In this document: piece by piece, positions 25,694-34,390 of the stretch
Position numbering within the stretch: the stretch's first letter is position 1
Layout of the letters: every line of letters begins with the position of its first letter
Virus record (IMG/VR): IMGVR_UViG_3300027573_000779
Location: 124,001 to 188,000 of that record
DNA: 64,000 bases
From: a virus
Reading direction: 5' to 3' (one strand)
Made by a program: the position numbers and the translations under genes
Notes under the pieces: model-generated
Database searches by the model: none
What the model was told of the DNA's origin: nothing
What the model saw: the letters and a program-made list of their open reading frames with translations, nothing else

Positions 25694-27790
25694 ATGAGTA
25701 AGCTATTACTAGTTTTGTGTTTTTTAACTTTCTTTGGTTTTAATGTAAACGCTCAACAAGCTTGGATAGGCAAGTTTAAAGAGAATGGCGGCAATGGTTT
25801 AGCGGGAGAAATTGTTAATTCGCGTCACTTAAAGCACCTTGATTTGCATAGGTTTGAATTTAAAAACACCGAAGTAGCAGAAAAACTCCTTTCTAGTGGC
25901 CGATTTGAGTTTTTGGAGCCAGATGAAGAAATCTCTATAAGCGCTATACCAAATGACACTTTTATATCTTCTCAGTGGGCAATTACCAACATAGAAGCTG
26001 ACTTAGGATGGGACATTTCAACGGGTTCTGATGAGATTGTTGTAGCTGTTGTAGATACGGGCATTTGGACCCAACACAGCGATTTAACCAATAATCTTTG
26101 GAAAGACCCTCTCTCGGGCGCAAGCGGTTGGACTGCAAGAGGAGGGGTATTAACTGAAGGGGTCACAGATGACCATGGACATGGTACGCATGTCGCGGGA
26201 ATTATTGGCGCAACAGGTAATAACAATAAAGGTGTTGCTGGTTTAAACTGGAAAGTGAAACTTGCGGGGTTTAAGTTTATAGGTTCAAGTGGAACGGGCA
26301 GCAGAGGAGACGCTTTTTTGTGTCTTGATAAGATAATTGAATTAAAGAAACGAGGTATTAACATTAGAGTTGTAAACAACTCATGGGGGAGCACGAGTAA
26401 AGATTATACCTTATCTTTGGCAGCAGCTTTTAAAAAGCTAGAAGAAAACAACATCCTTGCAGTAAATGCCGCAGGTAATGAAAGTCAAAATGGTGACATT
26501 AACAGTTTTATGCCAGCTAACCTTACCAATAATAATGTCATTTCAGTTATGGCTAGCACCCCCTTTAATAAGAAAGCATCTTTCTCCAACTTCGGGTATA
26601 CCAGCGTTGATATTGCTGCTCCGGGTTCTAGTATCTTAAGCACTGTGCCACAAATAAAAGCCGCTTTAGGAACTTCTACAGGTTATAAAATGGCTAGCGG
26701 AACGTCTATGGCCGCTCCTCATGTAGCTGGACTTGCTGCTTTAGTTTTATCTTTAAATCCTTATTTAACAGTTGACCAAGTTAAAGAAGTTATTTTAAAT
26801 AATGCTAGTTATGATTTAATGGATAGTCCCACCAAAAGTCAAACAGGCGGCAAAATCAACGTTAAAAAAACTTTATCGAACCCTCTTGTTTATCGACCAG
26901 AGAAGAACCATAGTCCTGTTTTATTTGTTAAATATCCTACCAATGTTGTAGGGGGGCAAAGAATTACAATTTACGCATCTGCGATTGACCCGGACGGCGA
27001 CCCTGTTAAAATTATTATCTCACCACTTGATACACTTTTTCGAGAAAAAACAAGCACAAACGCTGCCGGAACCAATGTTTCGTTTCTTTCACCTAAATAT
27101 GTGATTGATTATGTTTGTAAAGCGCGAATTATAGCATTAGATAATAACGGTTCGTCCGCTGAACAATATATAAATATCAATATCCTTAAAAATGGTATTT
27201 ATGCGCCAACATTTGGTTTAGAAACTGTTGTTATAAATAATCCTACTAATTCTCTGCATCCTATTGCTCGCGCCTGCTTAACCGAAGGAAGTATTATACC
27301 TCAGAAGTTAACATATGGTTATCTTTTTGGATTAAACGGTGGAGTTCAGGCTAATACTAGTTTTTTTGGAACTTTAACCAATTGTGCCAGCAAAACCGCC
27401 ACATATGCCAACGGCATTTCAAATAAATCAATAGTTGTTTATACTATAGCAGAGACTCCTAAAAAAGAGTTAGTTTATTCTCCTTATACTTATTTTAGAG
27501 TCGGCACAGAAACTAGCTCTACTACTCAAGCGCCCATTATAGACCTTAAACTGAGCGCCCAATCTGGTTACGGCCCTTTGAACATAGCCTTTGATTTTAG
27601 TGGATGTAAAGACCTTTATGGACCTGTAACTTTTATAATCGACAAAGAATCCAATGGCCAGCGCGTTTATATTCCCGAAAAAGGAACGTTGACCTATCCT
27701 AATGTGGGCACTTTCAAGTCAAGATTGACAGTGCAGGGAAAATATTTTAGTGTGTCGGCATGGTTTTACGTAACTGTGTTAACACAATAA
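25694..27790 (+). CDS. Secreted subtilisin-like (S8) serine protease
   Basis: 698 aa. A Sec signal peptide (hydrophobic residues 4-17, cut likely after NVNA at 21) is followed by an I9-like propeptide (about 22-90) and an S8 domain with catalytic Asp121 (VVDTG), His163 (GHGTHVAG), oxyanion Asn262 (AAGN) and Ser338 (GTSMAAP). After residue about 400 come two beta-rich domains, the first with a DPDGDP motif like Ig/PKD modules. All catalytic residues are present, so activity is likely. Such secreted proteases are unusual in phages; lysis, host-surface digestion or a lysogenic trait are possible roles. Confidence 0.9.
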   Translation: MSKLLLVLCFLTFFGFNVNAQQAWIGKFKENGGNGLAGEIVNSRHLKHLDLHRFEFKNTEVAEKLLSSGRFEFLEPDEEISISAIPNDTFISSQWAITNIEADLGWDISTGSDEIVVAVVDTGIWTQHSDLTNNLWKDPLSGASGWTARGGVLTEGVTDDHGHGTHVAGIIGATGNNNKGVAGLNWKVKLAGFKFIGSSGTGSRGDAFLCLDKIIELKKRGINIRVVNNSWGSTSKDYTLSLAAAFKKLEENNILAVNAAGNESQNGDINSFMPANLTNNNVISVMASTPFNKKASFSNFGYTSVDIAAPGSSILSTVPQIKAALGTSTGYKMASGTSMAAPHVAGLAALVLSLNPYLTVDQVKEVILNNASYDLMDSPTKSQTGGKINVKKTLSNPLVYRPEKNHSPVLFVKYPTNVVGGQRITIYASAIDPDGDPVKIIISPLDTLFREKTSTNAAGTNVSFLSPKYVIDYVCKARIIALDNNGSSAEQYININILKNGIYAPTFGLETVVINNPTNSLHPIARACLTEGSIIPQKLTYGYLFGLNGGVQANTSFFGTLTNCASKTATYANGISNKSIVVYTIAETPKKELVYSPYTYFRVGTETSSTTQAPIIDLKLSAQSGYGPLNIAFDFSGCKDLYGPVTFIIDKESNGQRVYIPEKGTLTYPNVGTFKSRLTVQGKYFSVSAWFYVTVLTQ

Positions 27791-27797
27791 AAAACAT

Positions 27798-27989
27798 ATG
27801 AACGTTCACGAAGCTCTTGTGAAATTAAAAGCAGGTGGATATGTAAAATGCCCCAAGGAATATGTTGGACTTTTTAGGTGGTATGCTGGAAAAATAACTT
27901 TTACTTGTCCTGACAATTGCTGTGAATGGGATTACACAGAAGAAGAGTTTTTGGAACGAGAAAAAAATTCAGAGTTCGAGGAGCTTTAA
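27798..27989 (+). CDS. Small hypothetical protein
   Basis: 63 aa, acidic C-terminus, with a CPDNCCEWDY Cys cluster that may bind metal. Lies 7 nt after the protease. Function unknown. Confidence 0.5.
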   Translation: MNVHEALVKLKAGGYVKCPKEYVGLFRWYAGKITFTCPDNCCEWDYTEEEFLEREKNSEFEEL

Positions 27990-28005
27990 AGAGTAAACTC
28001 CCGCC

Positions 28006-28033
28006 TTGACAAAACAAAAAAACCTGTTATCCT
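28006..28033 (+). promoter_or_regulatory. Sigma-70 promoter giving a leaderless mRNA
   Basis: TTGACA (28006-28011), 16-bp spacer, TATCCT (28028-28033), then 6 nt to the ATG at 28040. Same geometry as the minus-strand early promoters. Confidence 0.65.
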
Positions 28034-28039
28034 GTCTTT

Positions 28040-28393
28040 ATGAATAGACGCGGTTTTTTTACGGATTTAGCCTCAGGGTTGATTGTGTCGGCTGCACCGA
28101 CAATTTTCGCGCCTCAACTCATTAAGCCAATCTGGAAGCCTTTCAGGTATATCCGCGCAGGGGAGTATATTCGGGTCAACAGACAAAATGTAATTGAAAT
28201 GGGAGAAATGTTTCATGACCGATTAGCCAATAAACTTATACGTAACCCTCTACCTAACTTGTTTGAAATAAATCAAGTGGCGGGTATGACGTGGTATAAA
28301 CCACGCTTCTATAGTAACACTCCTGTTCTGACTGAATTAGACATTGTCAATTCTATTATATCTGAATATACAATGGTCGAACTACGTGATTAA
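28040..28393 (+). CDS. Hypothetical protein with twin-arginine-like N-terminus
   Basis: 117 aa. The N-terminus NRRGFFTDLASGLIVSAAP has the twin-arginine plus hydrophobic layout of Tat signals, although the consensus SRRxFLK is imperfect. The rest is not recognised. Confidence 0.55.
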   Translation: MNRRGFFTDLASGLIVSAAPTIFAPQLIKPIWKPFRYIRAGEYIRVNRQNVIEMGEMFHDRLANKLIRNPLPNLFEINQVAGMTWYKPRFYSNTPVLTELDIVNSIISEYTMVELRD

Positions 28394-28394
28394 C

Positions 28395-28730
28395 ATGACT
28401 AAAACTTACCGGCTAAAGTTGGACGACAAATATTTTGACTATTGTTATAGGGGTCAGATGTTTTGTTGCTGTGATTTTATAGAACGAATTTTTGGGTCTT
28501 TGCCCCCTAAGATAACACTCGCCGCTTCAACAACAAAAAAACAGGGCACTAGAATTTATGTCAAAAAACAGATATGCGAAGAGGAGACGTTTTGGTGGTG
28601 GCGGCACGACTGGGAAAGTAAAACAACAATATATACTCTGTCTGGTTGTGTTGAGGAAAAGTTAACCAAGCTGTTTCCGAATGTTAAAGTAGGGGAGCAG
28701 ATTGCTGTTTGGGTGAACGTTACAAAATAA
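28395..28730 (+). CDS. Hypothetical protein, paralogue family A
   Basis: 111 aa from the ATG 1 nt after the upstream stop. Shares the order C-x-F-(I/V), G-x-x-P-x-x-I, a Trp-rich centre, Y-(T/V)-x-(S/A), LF and a final W-(V/L)-x-(I/V) strand with 28975-29337 and 49984-50316. Function unknown. Confidence 0.5.
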   Translation: MTKTYRLKLDDKYFDYCYRGQMFCCCDFIERIFGSLPPKITLAASTTKKQGTRIYVKKQICEEETFWWWRHDWESKTTIYTLSGCVEEKLTKLFPNVKVGEQIAVWVNVTK

Positions 28731-28736
28731 TTTATA

Positions 28737-28970
28737 ATGAAAAGCCAACTCGTTTTTAACATCTTAAAAAGGCCATTTCCTAAATTAATGCAAATGAAAA
28801 GAAAGAATTATATTGTTCTTTTTGAAAAAGATAGTTGCGGCACTGTAATACATGCCCCTTTAACCCCTCCAGACTGCCAATCTTATAGTTTAGGATATTA
28901 TGCCGATAATTGGGCTATGGAAGGCTTTGAAGAAATGCCGGAAGGAACTCAGGTTGTAATTTCAATATAA
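28737..28970 (+). CDS. Small hypothetical protein
   Basis: 77 aa. Ends with NWAMEGFEEMPEGTQVVIS, similar to NWTVGRFEEVPNGDLLLVF in the gene at 44890-45162, so the two may be related. Confidence 0.5.
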   Translation: MKSQLVFNILKRPFPKLMQMKRKNYIVLFEKDSCGTVIHAPLTPPDCQSYSLGYYADNWAMEGFEEMPEGTQVVISI

Positions 28971-28974
28971 GGAG

Positions 28975-29337
28975 ATGAAAATTTTTGAACTTGCTCTTTC
29001 GGAGTCTAATTATTGGGTATACGCAGAAAGAAATGGAGAAAAAAAGTTACTGCGAGCATTATGCGCAAATTTTGTCTGGCAATTAATTGAAGGAAAACCT
29101 GAAAAGATAAGGGTCACTGTCGATACCCAACCGATTGAAGGGGCAAAAAAGCTTAAAGTTTGGCCAAACTTTTATGGTTGGTGTTGGTCAAATCCCGAGA
29201 TGAATTTTACGATGCAAACTGATACTGCGCCAGTATATACATATGCCTCAGAGGTACTGAATAATATCTTTGGACAACATGTTGGAAAACATAGTGACAA
29301 CAGCTTTGATATTTGGCTCTTGATTGAACCATCATAA
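28975..29337 (+). CDS. Hypothetical protein, paralogue family A
   Basis: 120 aa. Aligns by eye over most of its length with 49984-50316 (ALCANFVWQLIEGKPEKI versus AICAGFVYRLLGKEPRHI; YTYASEVLNNIF versus YVYAERILRDLF). Function unknown. Confidence 0.55.
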   Translation: MKIFELALSESNYWVYAERNGEKKLLRALCANFVWQLIEGKPEKIRVTVDTQPIEGAKKLKVWPNFYGWCWSNPEMNFTMQTDTAPVYTYASEVLNNIFGQHVGKHSDNSFDIWLLIEPS

Positions 29338-29340
29338 ATA

Positions 29341-29535
29341 ATGACCCTAGAACAAAAAACTAGAAGTTTATTAAGGCGAGTGCTGCGGCTTGACTGTTTA
29401 TCTTCTGAGATTGATTATGAAGTGCAACTTTACAAGCTCCAAAAAGAAGTTAGAAAACATTTAAAAGAATTGCCAAAGTTACGAAAATGTTTAGGTTGTG
29501 GTTTTGTGCATAACGGCGACTGCGCGACTATATGA
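29341..29535 (+). CDS. Small hypothetical protein
   Basis: 64 aa, basic and helical, ending in CLGCGFVHNGDC, a possible metal site. Its TGA overlaps the next ATG. Confidence 0.5.
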   Translation: MTLEQKTRSLLRRVLRLDCLSSEIDYEVQLYKLQKEVRKHLKELPKLRKCLGCGFVHNGDCATI

Positions 29536-29714
29536 AAAACATAAAACTTATAAACATTGTTCAGGCTCTAGATAATGAAGTCGGTATTACTGATAAAGAC
29601 ATGGTTGAAACTATTAAGTTTTTAACTAACGTCCTTGATTCCAAAGATAGTGTTAAAAAGGTCTGGAAGCATGTTAAAGATGCATATGAATATGAGTTTT
29701 GTAAACCATCATGA
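29532..29714 (+). CDS. Small hypothetical protein
   Basis: 60 aa, ATGA-coupled at both ends. Helical, no recognised motif. Confidence 0.5.
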   Translation: MKNIKLINIVQALDNEVGITDKDMVETIKFLTNVLDSKDSVKKVWKHVKDAYEYEFCKPS

Positions 29715-29839
29715 AACAAACCGCTTTAGATATCTTACTTACAGACCCTGAATTTTTGGCCGCTTTCGGCGCTTTTATTACTGGTATGATAATATATGTT
29801 GCTGTTATGTGGTATAGAGATTGGAGAAGAGAAAGATAA
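29711..29839 (+). CDS. Single-pass membrane microprotein
   Basis: 42 aa, ATGA-coupled to the upstream gene. Residues about 14-34 form one TM helix (LAAFGAFITGMIIYVAVMW), followed by a basic tail WRRER, so the C-terminus is likely cytoplasmic. Confidence 0.5.
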   Translation: MKQTALDILLTDPEFLAAFGAFITGMIIYVAVMWYRDWRRER

Positions 29840-29844
29840 AACTT

Positions 29845-30105
29845 GTGAAAATTCAAATCGAAAAATCAGAAGGCCATTATAGGGCAGATTGTCTGGATTT
29901 GCCCGGAACTCCTCCTGTAGGATTAGGGGAAACGCCAGAAATGGCCGTCGCCTGCTTATTTTATAGGATGATGTTTGAAAGTCCCGGTGGCCCAAACAGT
30001 TATCAAAGGTATCGTTGGTTTGATTCAATTGAAAAAGGCGAGCCTATTATTGTTAATGACAAGATGTGGAGCTATCCCCCTTCTTATTTAAAAGATTTGA
30101 GATAA
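29845..30105 (+). CDS. HicB-like fold protein
   Basis: 86 aa with GTG start; a TTG at 29821 in the same frame is less likely. The pattern I-E-x-S-E-G-H-Y-x-A-x-C-L-D-L-P-G and G-x-G-x-T-P-E-M-A-V matches HicB-like domains. No HicA toxin is adjacent and no C-terminal HTH is seen, so an antitoxin role is doubtful. Confidence 0.5.
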   Translation: MKIQIEKSEGHYRADCLDLPGTPPVGLGETPEMAVACLFYRMMFESPGGPNSYQRYRWFDSIEKGEPIIVNDKMWSYPPSYLKDLR

Positions 30106-30109
30106 AATT

Positions 30110-30298
30110 ATGAGTAAATTGTATCAAATTTATGAACATGATTTGGCTATTCTTGAAAGCGAGCTACCAAGGTTGTTAGAAAGGCCAAACTGCGATGATG
30201 TAATTGTGCGCAAAAGGTGGGAAGCCATAAAAAAGATTATTTGTGACATAAGATGGGATTATGGTCCACCGTTAGAGAGTTTTATTATAGAGGAATAA
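30110..30298 (+). CDS. Small hypothetical protein
   Basis: 62 aa, helical. Last gene of the + block. Function unknown. Confidence 0.5.
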   Translation: MSKLYQIYEHDLAILESELPRLLERPNCDDVIVRKRWEAIKKIICDIRWDYGPPLESFIIEE

Positions 30299-30571
30299 TA
30301 ATTGGTTTGTCCTCATGTTTTGAAAACACCTTTTAAAAAAGAGCGTCTGGCCGAAATTTTAACTTAGTAAATGGTTTGAAAACTCCACTTTTTAAAATGA
30401 TGGGTGGGCTTTTATATACAAGAAAGAAAGACAATATTTGAAAAGTCACCTTTTAAAATAGGTAGTGGAACGAATTTAACCCCCCCGCGCCCAATTCCGC
30501 CATAAGCCTCCCTTACTTTTTCATTAACACCCCCCCGGTCGAACTTATACTGCCTTTTCGCGTCAAGGCAC
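30299..30571. repeat. Convergent intergenic region with three direct repeats
   Basis: No gene is seen here. Near 30317, 30372 and 30437 a motif recurs on the minus strand: TTTTAAAA(A)GGTG followed by TTTTCAAA, spaced 55-65 bp. C-runs follow at about 30480-30535. Iterons, an operator array or a recombination site are possible. Confidence 0.4.
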
Positions 30572-30599
30572 AAAAAAAGCGAGCTTATTAGGCTCGCTT
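30572..30599 (-). terminator. Intrinsic terminator
   Basis: On the minus strand AAGCGAGC pairs with GCTCGCTT around a short loop and is followed by seven T. It ends the minus-strand unit of 30650-31140. Confidence 0.8.
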
Positions 30600-30649
30600 G
30601 TAGTGTTTTTAAGCTAAATTAGTTTACTTTTCTGTGGGTGTTTGCTTCC

Positions 30650-30877
30650 TCATCCCAAACAAACAGGCTCTTGCCAAGTATCGTAATTGACCCATTGACG
30701 CATTAGGAGCTTGTGTGTGTCTTTGCTAATGGTTCCACCGTCAAGTAGGAATTTAATAAACTCTGCAATGGTCATTAAAGGATAATCTACTGGCATGTTG
30801 ACTGCATTGTTATAAGTGGCAACGTAAACGCCTACAATGGCGCTTGCCCTATCGAGGTCAAGATATTGATTATTCAT
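30650..30877 (-). CDS. Small hypothetical protein
   Basis: 75 aa. AAAGGA lies 8 nt before the ATG, so this gene uses a Shine-Dalgarno site. Contains MTIAEFIKFLLDGGTIS, helical. Unknown. Confidence 0.55.
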   Translation of the reverse strand: MNNQYLDLDRASAIVGVYVATYNNAVNMPVDYPLMTIAEFIKFLLDGGTISKDTHKLLMRQWVNYDTWQEPVCLG

Positions 30878-30903
30878 GGTCTAATCCTTTCAGATTAATG
30901 GGT

Positions 30904-31140
30904 TTACTTGGCTTCTGGAAAGGTCATCCAGAGCTTATGCAAAGCAGTCATAGTATTAGAGAAACCTTGACACACATCGTCAACCAAATAGAACTGTAGC
31001 TTGCCAAGGTCTGTATCTATTTCCATTCCTTCACTGCTAGGTATTTGAGAACAAACCCTAGCGCCAACCGTATTGAATTTCTCCATGAGGGTTTTGACTT
31101 CTCCCCTAAGAGCTTTGATATCGTCTTTTATAGAATTCAT
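30904..31140 (-). CDS. Small hypothetical protein, N-terminal coiled coil
   Basis: 78 aa. Residues 1-24 (IKDDIKALRGEVKTLMEKF) look like a coiled coil. The upstream TAGAGTAGGATT is shared with 31226-32416 and gives an AGGA ribosome site. Confidence 0.55.
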   Translation of the reverse strand: MNSIKDDIKALRGEVKTLMEKFNTVGARVCSQIPSSEGMEIDTDLGKLQFYLVDDVCQGFSNTMTALHKLWMTFPEAK

Positions 31141-31225
31141 GCCACAATCCTACTCTACACCTGCCTAAATGCAAACAAAAAAGGGAGGATTTTTTCTCCT
31201 CCCTATATTGCTCTCCTACAATGAC

Positions 31226-32416
31226 TTAGGAATTAATCACTAGTCTACTTACCTTGGTTTGTTTGTTCCCCTTCCATTCTTCATGAGCCTTAACTGTAAA
31301 AGTAGCATTGACCATGGTACCCATAGGCACATTGACGTTTGTTCCACTCTTCCAGATAAGCCTAGAGCCATCATTAGCGCTAAAGGAGTGTATATAGGTG
31401 TAACCGTAAGCAGAATCAAACCCAGTAGACTTTAGGTAGGTTATTGGCTCATTCTTAACCCGTTTACCGACTAGTCCAAAGTAGTTTTGAGTAGCTGCAA
31501 TCCTAGCTCTTTCAATTGAACGCGCATAGAACTCAGGGACAAAGGCCAGAATACCCGTATTTTTCCATTCTACAGCCTCACACTTGCAAACTACTAACAG
31601 ACTATGCTCAAAATCTGTAATGGCCTCAGAGTCTTTGTTTTCTAGGGTCTCAATAACATACTCCTTTGCCTTACTAGCTAGAATAATATCGCAATCCTCT
31701 GGTCTATGGTAGTCAACGCCCAATCTCCAATCTTTTGCAGGGTGCATCCAGTCAGACGCCCTATCCTTAGTAGCAATACCTAGGGTTTCTTGTGCTTTCT
31801 TGCTCCCTATAAACCCAAAAAACCTTATAACGCACGCTGCATAGGCCAGAAAACTCTCTACGTGACACAGTGAACGCCCGCAACCATACCCACCTAAGCC
31901 TTCTGATATTTCGCAAGCTTCTCTAAGTGAGAAGGCTAATTCTGCCATAGCTGCCAATCTTTCGGGACTATTGTGTCCCAAAAAATCACGTAAGCAATTG
32001 CGCCCTACCATCTTACGTGAACCGTCATCATGCAAAACAATAAAGGTTTCTATCCTATATCTAGCTTGCTTGCAATGGTCACAGTGTTGCGCACCCGTTC
32101 TAAACTCTCCTAATTCCGCCTCAATTCCGGGTGCTTTCCTTAGGATGTTTCCTTCCTCTGTATGCTCTACTACAGCCGCAAGCGTCCAACCATTAAACTT
32201 AGGCGCTTCCCCAGAGACTTCTACAAAATGATATCTATCTACTCTGACAACTAGGCCAGAAATATCGTCCTTAATCTGTATGTCCTCCGTTCTGCCCGTC
32301 TCATTAAAGACAATTAAAGGGCAACCCAGTTTGATAGCTTTCTTGTTAAGCTTGGCAATTTGCTCCCTAAGAGAGTAAAGGTTGCCCGAATAGACTCTAT
32401 AAACGTTAGAATTCAT
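31226..32416 (-). CDS. Conserved phage protein with zinc knuckle and OB-like C-terminus
   Basis: 396 aa. A CDHCKQARYR segment followed by VGRNCLRDFLG (about residues 112-147) and a C-terminal beta-rich domain (WKSGTNVNVPMG, TVKAHEEW) form a pattern I know from uncharacterised phage and plasmid proteins; nucleic-acid binding is plausible. SD-type start (AGGATT). A TTGACA plus AAAAAAGAT tract lies upstream but with unusual spacing. Confidence 0.6.
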   Translation of the reverse strand: MNSNVYRVYSGNLYSLREQIAKLNKKAIKLGCPLIVFNETGRTEDIQIKDDISGLVVRVDRYHFVEVSGEAPKFNGWTLAAVVEHTEEGNILRKAPGIEAELGEFRTGAQHCDHCKQARYRIETFIVLHDDGSRKMVGRNCLRDFLGHNSPERLAAMAELAFSLREACEISEGLGGYGCGRSLCHVESFLAYAACVIRFFGFIGSKKAQETLGIATKDRASDWMHPAKDWRLGVDYHRPEDCDIILASKAKEYVIETLENKDSEAITDFEHSLLVVCKCEAVEWKNTGILAFVPEFYARSIERARIAATQNYFGLVGKRVKNEPITYLKSTGFDSAYGYTYIHSFSANDGSRLIWKSGTNVNVPMGTMVNATFTVKAHEEWKGNKQTKVSRLVINS

Positions 32417-32470
32417 GTTTAAATCCTACTCTAGTCGCCCATGACACACAATATCTTTTTTATCCTTATG

Positions 32471-32632
32471 TCAAACTACTTCTTCCTGTTGTTCTTCCTG
32501 TTGTTCTTCCATCTCTTTCTCACCTAGGCAATCATGACACAACCCGTCAACGTCATTAATGTCAAGTAAGATGTGTATATGAAACACTTGTCCACATTTG
32601 GGACATGTAAAGATATTAGACAAAGAATACAT
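32471..32632 (-). CDS. Zinc-ribbon microprotein
   Basis: 53 aa. CPKCGQ (residues 10-15) and CHDC (about 33-36) form a zinc ribbon; the C-terminus is a Glu/Gln tail with EEQQ repeats. Lies 43 nt downstream of 32676-33134. Confidence 0.55.
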   Translation of the reverse strand: MYSLSNIFTCPKCGQVFHIHILLDINDVDGLCHDCLGEKEMEEQQEEQQEEVV

Positions 32633-32675
32633 GAGAAGTTAGGGTTTAGTCACCTCACCCCTTTTTGATTTTAGG

Positions 32676-33134
32676 CTATTCGCAGGTTATAGCGTGACTT
32701 CGCTCTGTAGCCCATTCTGGCAAATCTCCCTGTTTTTCTGCCATCCTAAAGTAGGAGTAGGCTTGTGCAAGGGGTTTAATGAAGTAAACGCATTCCATGG
32801 CATTCCAGTCCGCCGTTGCTAGTTCTTGTGCCACGATTGGCAGTCCGCCACCCTTGACCCCTTTAAACTTCATTAGCTCCTGTTTGTGTGTGCCGTCGAC
32901 ACACATGCGTAACTCTTGACGTATCCTTAGACCATAAAGAAACTGTTTAGGTGTAGCAGTAACATAGGCTAACCCATTGTTAAGGAATTCAAGCTCGCCG
33001 TCAAAACAGTGAACCGCGTAAAGAGTATTAAAGGCATTAAGTATGCTTTCCTCTGTACCACTGAATAGCACATAGACGCTAGTACCATTCAATTGCTTTT
33101 GAACCTCACAACCACAGATAGTTAATTTATTCAT
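32676..33134 (-). CDS. Hypothetical protein
   Basis: 152 aa from the ATG at 33134. A longer frame to 33203 would cover the promoter TTGCAT-17-TATTCT (33141-33169), which sits 6 nt before this ATG. Cys-containing, beta-rich; not recognised. Confidence 0.55.
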   Translation of the reverse strand: MNKLTICGCEVQKQLNGTSVYVLFSGTEESILNAFNTLYAVHCFDGELEFLNNGLAYVTATPKQFLYGLRIRQELRMCVDGTHKQELMKFKGVKGGGLPIVAQELATADWNAMECVYFIKPLAQAYSYFRMAEKQGDLPEWATERSHAITCE

Positions 33135-33199
33135 GCTTAAAGAATAATCCCCACAAGACAAGGATGCAAGTTTTTTTTTAATATTTTTTAATATTTTTT

Positions 33200-34072
33200 T
33201 CATGCTGCAACCGCCTCAACATCAAGCTCTTCTGTAGGCTCTTCTGCCTTTGGATTAAGTTTTTCCATGACCCATTCAAACCTTTTTTGCGCTTGTCCAC
33301 TAGCGCCAACAATCAGTTTGCAGTCATCACGCAATTGACTAATCCAGTTATTAAGATAGGCTCCGCTATTTTTGATTGTCTTACTAATGTCTATTCCGCA
33401 GTAGCTAGCAAAAAAGTTTGCACCTATTTCCGCAGTAAGTTCCTCTTTGCTATAAGATTCGTTCCCAAAATTACAGTCAAGAGTGACGCCTACTTCCTTA
33501 CTAAGCCAGTGAGTTAATTCATGGAACAATGTGCAGTAATACTCTTCTACGCTGCCAAATTTCTCCTTTAAGGGCATGTATACAGTATGCTCTGAGGGTC
33601 TGTAGCAAGCCCTATCGCCACTATGGATGACATTAACGCCCGTAGCCAGTACTAGCTTTTCAGCCTCTTCTATTGGCATAAAGTCAAGTCTGTTTTGCGC
33701 TGGCAGCTTGACCTTTACGTTCTCAGTATCTTCCAAGGCAAACACTGTATAATACCTTAAAAGAGGGATTGTCTTTTCCTCTTTGTTACCCGTAGGGCCG
33801 ACTTTTTGCTCTTTAAGCATTTTCCAGAATACTACAGGAATTCCCTTAGCTCCCTTTTTAATACTTCCGCCCGCTGCCCTTGCTTGATTGAAAGTCAAGA
33901 ACCATTCTCCCTTGTCAGCTATAGCGCACATAAGAACATTAACTCCCCTATACGCCTTTTTGCTAATACAGTTACCATACCTAAAGCTACTCCAAGGTTT
34001 GTGCCATGGAACACTCTTATTCTCTTCCATCGCCTTAACTATTCTGTCAGTGATAATTTCATATGTATTCAT
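33200..34072 (-). CDS. ArdC-like antirestriction protein
   Basis: 290 aa from the ATG at 34072, 6 nt after a promoter -10; an ATG at 34087 lies upstream of the predicted RNA start. The N-terminal ssDNA-binding-type domain (WHKPWSS, YRGVNVLM, GAKGIPVVFWK) is followed by a zinc metallopeptidase-like domain with FHELTHW and a downstream KEELTAEIGA, both typical of the ArdC family. ArdC proteins protect incoming DNA from restriction. Confidence 0.9.
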   Translation of the reverse strand: MNTYEIITDRIVKAMEENKSVPWHKPWSSFRYGNCISKKAYRGVNVLMCAIADKGEWFLTFNQARAAGGSIKKGAKGIPVVFWKMLKEQKVGPTGNKEEKTIPLLRYYTVFALEDTENVKVKLPAQNRLDFMPIEEAEKLVLATGVNVIHSGDRACYRPSEHTVYMPLKEKFGSVEEYYCTLFHELTHWLSKEVGVTLDCNFGNESYSKEELTAEIGANFFASYCGIDISKTIKNSGAYLNNWISQLRDDCKLIVGASGQAQKRFEWVMEKLNPKAEEPTEELDVEAVAA

Positions 34073-34078
34073 AGGCTC

Positions 34079-34106
34079 AATATACATAATCTTTTTTGCG
34101 CCGCAA
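34079..34106 (-). promoter_or_regulatory. Promoter of the ArdC-like gene
   Basis: TTGCGG-16-TATATT followed by 6 nt and the ATG at 34072. The -10 box lies inside the longer reading frame, which decides the start. Confidence 0.65.
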
Positions 34107-34124
34107 GCATTATTTTAAAATAAA

Positions 34125-34161
34125 TAAAAAAAACCCCTAAAGCATTGAGCTTCAGGGGTTT
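34125..34161 (-). terminator. Intrinsic terminator
   Basis: Minus-strand hairpin AAACCCCTGAAGC / GCTTTAGGGGTTT with a 5-nt loop (one mismatch), followed by a T-run. Lies 35 nt after the stop of 34196-34360. Confidence 0.8.
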
Positions 34162-34195
34162 ATGGTGGGAGGGGGGAAGGAAACTTAGTAGGTTT

Positions 34196-34360
34196 TTAAA
34201 CTCCTATTGTTTTCTCTTTTGCTTCTTTTACCGCTTTTGCATAATTTCTAAGACAAGCGATTTTGCAAAAAGTTTTTCCTTTTAGATGTTCAAACCATCT
34301 TGTCTTGTTTTGAGCTTTAACTAAAGCGTTTGGATTTCCACACCAATCACATTCATTCAT
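34196..34360 (-). CDS. Zinc-finger microprotein
   Basis: 54 aa. CDWCGN (4-9) and CKIAC (about 32-36) make a likely zinc site, then a basic helix. Promoter TTGACA-16-TATTAT (34367-34394) ends 6 nt before the ATG: leaderless. Has its own terminator. Confidence 0.6.
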   Translation of the reverse strand: MNECDWCGNPNALVKAQNKTRWFEHLKGKTFCKIACLRNYAKAVKEAKEKTIGV

Positions 34361-34390
34361 CACCCCATAATACAAAACCTTTTTGCGTTG

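Noticed and set aside
29845-30105. HicAB toxin-antitoxin pair
   Set aside because: Only a HicB-like fold is seen; no HicA-like partner is adjacent.
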